Shown: positions 58,224 to 64,000 of the stretch, one piece after another
How positions within the stretch are numbered: position 1 is the first letter of the stretch
Layout of the letters: each line of letters opens with the position of its first letter
NCBI GenBank assembly: GCA_028829895.1
Contig: CM054182.1
Location: forward strand, 86,325,546 to 86,389,545
Direction of reading: 5' to 3'
Source: Sinotaia quadrata
Lineage: Eukaryota > Mollusca > Gastropoda > Architaenioglossa > Viviparidae
DNA: 64,000 nucleotides
Position numbers and translations under genes: made by a program
Notes under the pieces: model-generated
Told to the model about the DNA's origin: nothing
The model's input: the letters and a program-made list of their open reading frames with translations, nothing else
The model's database searches: none

Positions 58224-58939
58224 CGCTCAACATGAAAAGAAGACATTCTTAATTACAGCCACAGACAATCAATCGTAAGCAAGAACATATTTGACAGAAA
58301 AATAAATATAAAACAAGAACACAAAATCACGCAAACATAAAATAGTTATTATTCCAAGAATACCACATTAAAGCATGAACATTTCAAAACGAAAACAAGA
58401 ATACTTAAATACACAAATAAGAATAGTACATTAAAGAGGCAAGGGTGTTATGTTACATCACGAAAACAATATCACGTCATCACACGTCATCACATAAGCT
58501 AGAAAGCTCCGGAACACAAGCATAATACAACACCAGACAAACATTATACAAACAAGAACACCCCAAAACAAACAGGCACTCTCCAACAGCATAAAGAAAA
58601 AATAATAGAATATCAAGAACATTCCCGCAGCACGAACAAGGACACCTTAAACCATAAACTAGAACACTCCAAACCACATAAAAGAGCACCCAAACACATA
58701 CAATAAAACGAAATTTCCATTTACACAAAAAAAGAACACGAAATAAATTCACTTCTAATGTTCAATGAAGAACATCACAACGATAAAAGAAAGACAAACA
58801 CAGAACATGGAAATAATTAAGAAACCCCAATACACAAACAAGAACATTCCAGGACCCAAACAATTAAGCACAACAAAAACACATCAACTTGCAAAGAGAA
58901 CACTTCTAGCACGCAATCAAGAATATCCCGAAGATATAA
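58224..58939. repeat. degenerate AAGAACAC repeat
   Basis: Diverged AACAAGAACAC/CACAAACAAG units continue the array interrupted by LTR copy 2. Confidence 0.75.
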
Positions 58940-59265
58940 AGAAGAACATCCCAGCACACAAACAAGAACACCTAAATACACAAGCAAGAACATCCCAACA
59001 CACAAACAAGAACACCTAAATACACAAGCAAGAACATCCCAACACACAAACAAGAACACCTAAATACACAAGCAAGAACATCCCAACACACAAACAAGAA
59101 CACCTATATACACAAGCAAGAACATCCCAACACACAAACAAGAACACCTAAATACACAAGCAAGAACATCCCAACACACAAACAAGAACACCTAAATACA
59201 CAAACAAGAACATCCCAACACACAAACAAGAACACCTAAATACACAAGCAAGAACACTCCAACAT
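58940..59265. repeat. 44-bp minisatellite, seven copies
   Basis: Copies of AAGAACACCTAAATACACAA plus GCAAGAACATCCCAACACAC and AAAC. The two halves resemble each other, so the 44-bp unit is a dimer of the older AAGAACAC unit. Confidence 0.95.
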
Positions 59266-59942
59266 ATGAAACCTCTAAGTGCGTACGATATAGGACAGAG
59301 GATTAACTACAAACGGGGGGCGTTTGAAACCCAACTGTCTAAAAGTTGGTTGGTTTTTTTTTAAGCACAGAAAAGCGTAGAGCGTATAGCCATTTAGACA
59401 TCTAACCGCTATACGAATCCACTGCTAAGTGCATATGTTCAGACTGCATTAGGCCTACAGTTCGCTTGAGCTTTTCAGGATACACGTCAAAACTTTACAG
59501 AAGTGCTTTACAGAATTACTTTCAGAAATGACGTAAGACGCAAAAGGGCTTTTTTAGCACCAAAAACTCGGAGCTTTCGTGTTAACAACTGCGTGCTGCG
59601 ATTTAAGGTACACAGAACTAGGTGTGCCCTGAAACAGTGCTTGGGCTAAGCTAAAGACTTCTTAAACTCCATGCAATTAAAACTTTTTTAAAAAAAAAAT
59701 CCGTAGGTCGTTATGAATGAGGCGGAACATGTAAACAAAGCCTCATAATGAGAACATTCCCGTGCAAAACTGTTCGAACGCGCACACAGGTAATCTGTTC
59801 TATAAATATGCAGCAACCAACTCACCGTTAAGCCCGAAATGACTGGCGGTTACTAATAATGCAGCATGCGACAAGAAGTTGGACACTGTGTGATCGCTTA
59901 CGCGCTTGCGAGACAGGCATCCATTTAAAACAAACTTAGAAA

Positions 59943-59945
<3 letters not shown>
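59266..59945. other. unique DNA with tRNA-like fragments (minus)
   Basis: On the minus strand TATAGCGGTTAGATG (about 59392-59406) resembles an A box. GGGTTTCAAACGCCC (about 59318-59332) can fold as a T-arm with a TTCAAAC loop. They are about 75 bp apart, so this is at most a decayed SINE head. A CpG-bearing frame ends at a donor-like AACG|GTGAGT near 59825. Confidence 0.25.

Positions 59946-59946
<1 letters not shown>

Positions 59947-60010
<64 letters not shown>
59947..60010. repeat. (TG)n microsatellite
   Basis: About 31 units. Confidence 0.95.
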
Positions 60011-60013
<3 letters not shown>

Positions 60014-60121
60014 AGGAGGGGTGGGTAGTGTCCGTCGCTAAAACTGGTCACTACGTCACACGGTGCCCTAGTGGTAAGCGTGGAGCGACACACACGCAGT
60101 TACTGTTTACTTCATACCCCA

Positions 60122-60122
<1 letters not shown>

Positions 60123-60157
<35 letters not shown>
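60123..60157. repeat. (CA)n microsatellite
   Basis: About 17 units. Confidence 0.95.
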
Positions 60158-60161
<4 letters not shown>

Positions 60162-60431
60162 TCATTGGCACACCTGTGGCATGTGTGCATATAGTTATGG
60201 AGGAGTAGCATCATTATTCAATTTATATTTTCTTTTTTTTCAACAACTGTCGATTACTGTGCGGCACACGGAAGTTAGAAGTTAAAACAAGACAGTCGGT
60301 GAAGTGAGAGATAGAGCGAGAGAGTGACACTATATCAACGCGGTATTGGGGAACACCAACTGCATGACACGGTTAGCTAGCAAGCAGGTAAACGAAAGGC
60401 ATGAGTGACTTTACAAGCGGTCGAGGCTTAC

Positions 60432-60522
60432 CTTTGGTGAGTAAACACGGCGCAGATACGTCGTCCATGGCTGACTTGGTTTGCCTCAAGAGCACGGCCG
60501 TAGTAGCTGGCGACAGCTCCAT
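60432..60522 (-). CDS. putative first coding exon, unknown protein
   Basis: The minus-strand ATG at 60522 has a good context (G at -3 and +4) with in-frame TAG and TGA just upstream (60540-60535). It opens 30 codons plus one base, beginning MELSPATTAVLLRQTKSAMD and ending PCLLTK. It stops at AAAG|GTAAGC, a strong donor at 60431. The surrounding 0.7 kb is CpG-rich, and an ATTGG/CCAAT box lies 115 bp upstream. The exon ends in phase 1. The plus strand of the same DNA has a 12-codon frame (MSDFTSGRGLPL) ending at TTTG|GTGAGT, a weaker alternative. The protein family was not recognised. Confidence 0.4.
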
Positions 60523-60532
60523 GCCTGACTGA

Positions 60533-60690
60533 CTTCACTACACTTTACCGACCCTCTCGTCCCACGAAAGCTCAGCCAGGGCTTGCGCTTAGTTATGCTC
60601 TGGTTGGGTGACTCTGGCCCCGCTAGCACGATTTGATTGGTCGATGACGAGTTCCGGCGAGACCGTGACCTATATTAAAACGATTTGATC
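60533..60690 (-). promoter_or_regulatory. CpG-rich candidate promoter with CCAAT box
   Basis: GATTGGTCGATGACG at about 60635 holds an inverted CCAAT box followed by a half CRE (TGACG). CpG density is far above the window average. Its position just 5' of the minus-strand exon at 60432-60522 suggests it is that exon's promoter. This is an inference from motifs. Confidence 0.3.
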
Positions 60691-60765
60691 GGACGGACCT
60701 GCCTTGGGGTACCCAAAAAGTACTATTGTTATTATTGTTTTGCGCTTGAGGTACTCACTTCTGAA

Positions 60766-60792
60766 CTCTCTCTCTCTCTCTCTCTCTCTCTC
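60766..60792. repeat. (CT)n microsatellite
   Basis: About 13 CT units. They form the upstream part of the pyrimidine tract of the next acceptor. Confidence 0.9.
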
Positions 60793-60815
60793 CCGCCACT
60801 CCCCTTTTGTTCCAG

Positions 60816-60982
60816 TGACCTGGATTACTTCGCGTGCGGATCTATTTCGTGAGATAGTTTATTTACGTAAAGGCCTACCGGCGCTTGATGAGCATGCGTG
60901 TTGTTCTTTTCATAAAGCCCGGTTCGTGTCATCCCCTCCCCCCCCCCCCAATGTTCATGTTAGTTTTAGGTTTCAATCATAA
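60816..60982 (+). CDS. candidate terminal exon (plus), unknown
   Basis: A very long pyrimidine tract ending TTTTGTTCCAG (60815) is followed by a phase-1 frame of 54 codons. It begins TWITSRADLFREIVYLRKGL and continues PALDEHACCSFHKARF to a TAA at 60980. Composition in the first 38 codons is protein-like, and the tail runs into a poly-C (proline) stretch. No in-frame ATG is present, so upstream exons would be needed. The minus strand has a 35-codon ATG frame (60932-60825, MTRTGLYEKNNTHAHQ) as a competitor. Confidence 0.27.
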
Positions 60983-61044
60983 CTTTAGTTCACTGAAATA
61001 TTTTTAAAATTATTTGGTGTCACAGGCACTGCGCTATTAAAAGC

Positions 61045-61315
61045 GATAACATTAAATATAAAGATAATAACTTTAAAATTAAAATCTTTAAATTATGTCA
61101 TTAAATATAAACTAATAAGTTTAAAATTAAAATCTTTAAATTATGTCATTAAATATAAACTAATAAGTTTAAAAACTCAGATCTTTAAACTACACCATTA
61201 GCATTAAATACAAGAACTAATAAGTTTTAAAATTAAAATTTTTAATTATATCATTAACATTAAATATACAACTAATAAGTTTAAAAAATAAAATCTTGAC
61301 ATTATGTCATTTTAG
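61045..61315. repeat. about 48-bp minisatellite, five copies
   Basis: Copies of AAAATCTTTAAATTATGTCA plus TTAAATATAAACTAATAAGTTT. Confidence 0.92.
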
Positions 61316-61480
61316 TATTTTTTTTTAAGTTGTATTACTATAGCTTGTAAGTTCAGCAAATAGTTCATTTAACGACTGTCTTTAATATTGTCAAAGATAA
61401 TTTGCATGCTAAGCCGTAACCTAATTAAAATATTAAAATTATTGTAAGTTAAACTCAGATACTAGTTGCATCTTTACAAG

Positions 61481-61596
61481 CAAAGATGTTAGTGATTTAA
61501 GTTTAATTGCAAAGATGTTAGTGATTTAAGTTTAATTGCAAAGATGTTAGTGATTTAAGTTTAATTGCAAAGATGTTAGTGATTTAAGTTTAATTG
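61481..61596. repeat. 29-bp minisatellite, four copies
   Basis: Four perfect copies of CAAAGATGTTAGTGATTTAA plus GTTTAATTG. Confidence 0.97.
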
Positions 61597-61793
61597 TGTC
61601 GTATGCTGCTTGGGGTGATTCGCAATAATGCTGATTAGCTCAGATCTATTTTAGCTGGCGCACTAATCCATCTACGAATGCCGATACAAACAACAAGACT
61701 TCTTATGGGGCGACGATCTGATTATTTACTTGACTCGTCAGCCCCCAGCAGAATAACTGCAGATACTATATTTAATAACAATATATATAACAA

Positions 61794-62756
61794 TGACGCT
61801 AACTTACAAGGCACTACACTACAATGGTGACGCGAATTTACAGTACATCAACGGTTACATTTAACATTAAATAAGACGCGTAAGACGTATGAACAATTAA
61901 CAAATAAACTTTAATTAAAGAAAAAGAAATAATTAGATTTAAGATTTATCGAAGTGTTTTCTCAAGTCTCTTCATAGATCGATTGTCTACAGTATCTCGA
62001 GTAAACTGTTCATGTTTCTTTAATCTCGGAACAACCAAGGAAGACAAGGGCCACAATTCCTCTTTCGTTTTAACTTAACTGTAGCGGTTCACGCCCAGAT
62101 TGCGCTCGTCAATGTTCTCGCCACAAGTTCTAACGAAAGTCCCTTTGTACTTGCACCAAGTCTCCTTTCTTCCACGAGTCCCTGAAATTCATAATTAAGA
62201 GGCCCTAAGTCTTTTCCTCGAGACTAAATACGTTATCCTAATTAAGCATATCGATCTCTGACTATCTTCTCAATAATATATATTATATATATCAATACAA
62301 TAAAATCTGTAATTAAAAATCTCCTTTCATTCATCAATAATTTATTTACCTTCAACAAGGGTTTTCTCTTCAGCTTTCTCCCAAGCTATTAGGGGACAAA
62401 GGCCAATCTCCTAGGTTCCTCTAGTAGGCACATGTGTAACGGTCAATGGCACAGAAAGGTATATATGCCATCCCAACACCCACGCATCTTTCTAAAATTA
62501 AATAACGTGACACTGCTACGCTGCTTTGTTTTTCCGCCCGGTACCCAAATGTTTTGTTTTACGCCCACGCAAAGGCCCAACAACCCCCATCCCTCTCTAT
62601 TCTTTCCGTTACGCCCACGCAAAGCTCAACAACCCCCATCCCTCTCTTCCCGGAAGTTCGCACTTCCGACTAACGACACGTTCACACTGAATACTTTATT
62701 AATTATTTTACTTCAATTTAAATTGTTCACAAAAAATGAAAGCTCGTTTCATGACA
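61794..62756 (-). mobile_element. 3' LTR of the gypsy element (inner end firm, outer end uncertain)
   Basis: Read on the minus strand, the LTR should start TGTCATGAAACGAG at 62756, directly after a polypurine tract. The outer end is not proven. A likely end is TTAGCGTCA at 61794, which gives TG..CA and resembles the last bases of the solo-LTR family (GTTAGCGTCACA). An alternative is CGTTACA at about 62433, for a 324-bp LTR. The 5' LTR is outside the window, so neither can be confirmed. A 51-bp duplication (GTTACGCCCACGCAAAG) lies inside at about 62558-62650. Confidence 0.45.
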
Positions 62757-62768
62757 TCCCCCCGCTCA
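62757..62768 (-). other. polypurine tract of the gypsy element
   Basis: Minus-strand TGAGCGGGGGGA lies directly before TGTCAT. This is the usual plus-strand primer site next to a 3' LTR. Confidence 0.65.
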
Positions 62769-62863
62769 GAATATACTTGGAATCAAGTTATTCAACAATT
62801 GCAATTGAAGTAATCCGTTTCCTCTATATACACCTAAATTATTTCATTATCTGAAGTTACTTC

Positions 62864-64000
62864 TTAACTACGGCTCAGATAATCCGCGATGACGTTTTGT
62901 TTCCCAGGAATGTAACGCACCACCATTTGGTATTCCTGTAACATCAATGACCAACGCATCAAACGGGCACACACGTGCTTTGCCTGTGCGAGATAAGCAA
63001 GAGGTTCATGGTCTGTTTCAAGGATAAATTTCCTGCCATACAGATACTGGTGAAATCTAGAAATGGCAAAAATAATAGCCAAACACTCTTTTTCTGAAAC
63101 TGAATAGTTCTTCTCGGCTTTACTTAACTTTCTGCTTCCATACGCTATCGGCAGAAGAGTTCCATCATGCTCTTGCAAAAGACAAACTCCAATACCCTCA
63201 TTGCTTGCATCACTTCTCACCACAAAGTCCTTTGACAAATCAGGCATTCTAACGATCGTATCTGATGTTAACCTAGCCTTAAGTGTCTGGAAAGCCCGTT
63301 CACAATGCTCTGTCCATTCAATACGGTTTGGTGCATTTTTACGTAGCAAATCTGTCAGTGGGGCTGCAATAGCACTAAAATTTGGCACAAACCTTCTATA
63401 GTACCCACACAGCCCTAAGAAAGACCGTACTGCTGTCTTTGTCTGGGGTCTCTCTGCACTTTGTAACTGTTCTACCTTTGCCTGGTCAGGTGCAATTATA
63501 CCTCTACTGATAGTATGGCCCAGGAAGTTTAAAGTGCTAAATCCAATGCAACACTTTGTCGGTCTGGCTGTTAAGCCTGTCTCTCGAAGCCTACAAAGTA
63601 TGTCTGTCAGTAACAACAAGTGCTCCTCCCATGTCTCTGTGGCTAACAAGAGGTCATCCATGAAATTATAGAGCCCTCGGTCACCAAATGGTTCCATAAA
63701 TTTGCGCATCATATGCGTGAACACGCTCGGCGCGTTCATTAATCCGAATGGCATCACTTTAAATTGAAACATCCCATCAGGTGTTGAGAACGCCAATTTG
63801 TGCCTATCTTCTTGAATGACCTTGACCTGCCAGTAACCTTTCGCAAGGTCGACCTTGGAGAAGTACTTGGCATTTGCGATCTTCGCAAAAATCAAATCAG
63901 TGTCCGGTAATATTTCAACATGCGGCTTAGTAACGCAATTTAACCTTCGGTAGTCTACGCAAAAGCGGTGGCTTCCGTCCCTTTTCTGTACTAAAACGAC
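62864..64000 (-). CDS. pol: Ty3/gypsy polymerase: reverse transcriptase and RNase H (5' part outside window)
   Basis: A 378-codon frame enters at the right edge and ends at 62864. It copies element RNA into DNA and degrades the RNA template. The visible protein opens with VLVQKRDGSHRFCVDYRRLN, a conserved gypsy RT block. It has catalytic Asp in KVDLAKGYW (residue 51) and the MDD box in FMDDLLLATETW (residues 114-116). FLGH and the thumb motif FLGLCGYYRRFVPNF follow. RNase H carries acidic residues at D264 (RSDAS), E305 (SEKEC), D330 (ETDHEPL) and D373 (ADYLS). No stop or frameshift interrupts it, so this part looks recent and potentially functional. It stops at IADYLSRS, the natural RNase H end, with no integrase after it before the polypurine tract 95 bp on. 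Integrase may lie upstream (Gmr1-like order), or it was deleted. Confidence 0.95.
   Translation of the reverse strand, partial: VVLVQKRDGSHRFCVDYRRLNCVTKPHVEILPDTDLIFAKIANAKYFSKVDLAKGYWQVKVIQEDRHKLAFSTPDGMFQFKVMPFGLMNAPSVFTHMMRKFMEPFGDRGLYNFMDDLLLATETWEEHLLLLTDILCRLRETGLTARPTKCCIGFSTLNFLGHTISRGIIAPDQAKVEQLQSAERPQTKTAVRSFLGLCGYYRRFVPNFSAIAAPLTDLLRKNAPNRIEWTEHCERAFQTLKARLTSDTIVRMPDLSKDFVVRSDASNEGIGVCLLQEHDGTLLPIAYGSRKLSKAEKNYSVSEKECLAIIFAISRFHQYLYGRKFILETDHEPLAYLAQAKHVCARLMRWSLMLQEYQMVVRYIPGKQNVIADYLSRS

Noticed and set aside
60062..60085. GTGCCCTAGTGGTAAGCG, similar to a tRNA/SINE A box
   Set aside because: No B box or tRNA fold follows; CA-rich DNA comes next.

Overview
This window looks like nuclear DNA from an animal, most likely a lophotrochozoan invertebrate such as a mollusc. 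The evidence is AT-rich, intron-like DNA with GT..AG splice signals, a Ty3/gypsy retrotransposon of an animal type, solo LTRs, a hAT-type MITE, TTAGGG-like interstitial repeats and a very high density of minisatellites. There is no bacterial operon structure, no rRNA and no convincing tRNA gene. The species cannot be named from the sequence.

Layout. The window is a mosaic of more than forty local tandem arrays (periods about 23-149 bp) separated by AT-rich DNA. Almost every long open frame lies inside an array and reflects periodicity rather than a gene. The main arrays lie at 0-7 kb, 11.8-18.5 kb, 20.8-27 kb, 30.5-37.9 kb, 40.2-41.9 kb, 43.9-53.5 kb and 55.7-59.3 kb. Microsatellites (GT/CA, GA, CT, GATA) are scattered throughout.

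Mobile DNA. Three copies of one LTR family lie at 7756-9464 (+), 42069-43400 (-) and 56570-58223 (+). The minus copy has TGTG..CACA ends and a perfect 5-bp target duplication, so it is a solo LTR. A 187-bp hAT-like MITE at 19242-19428 has 16-bp terminal inverted repeats and a perfect 8-bp target duplication. At the right edge, on the minus strand, a Ty3/gypsy polymerase (reverse transcriptase plus RNase H) runs out of the window. It stops exactly at the end of RNase H, and a polypurine tract and LTR start follow within about 110 bp, with no integrase between. This is the arrangement expected of Gmr1-like elements, in which integrase precedes reverse transcriptase.

Genes. No host protein family could be recognised. 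Several exon-like pieces have an ATG or splice acceptor, an open frame with protein-like composition and a consensus splice donor. The best are a compact two-exon candidate at 19439-19967 (+), an acceptor-to-stop exon at 39606-39809 (-) and ATG-to-donor first exons at 60432-60522, 28590-28647 and 1345-1495 (all -). The 60.25-60.99 kb stretch is CpG-rich and could be a promoter active in one or both directions. If the minus-strand pieces belong together, much of the window is introns filled with minisatellites. That is an inference needing transcript data.
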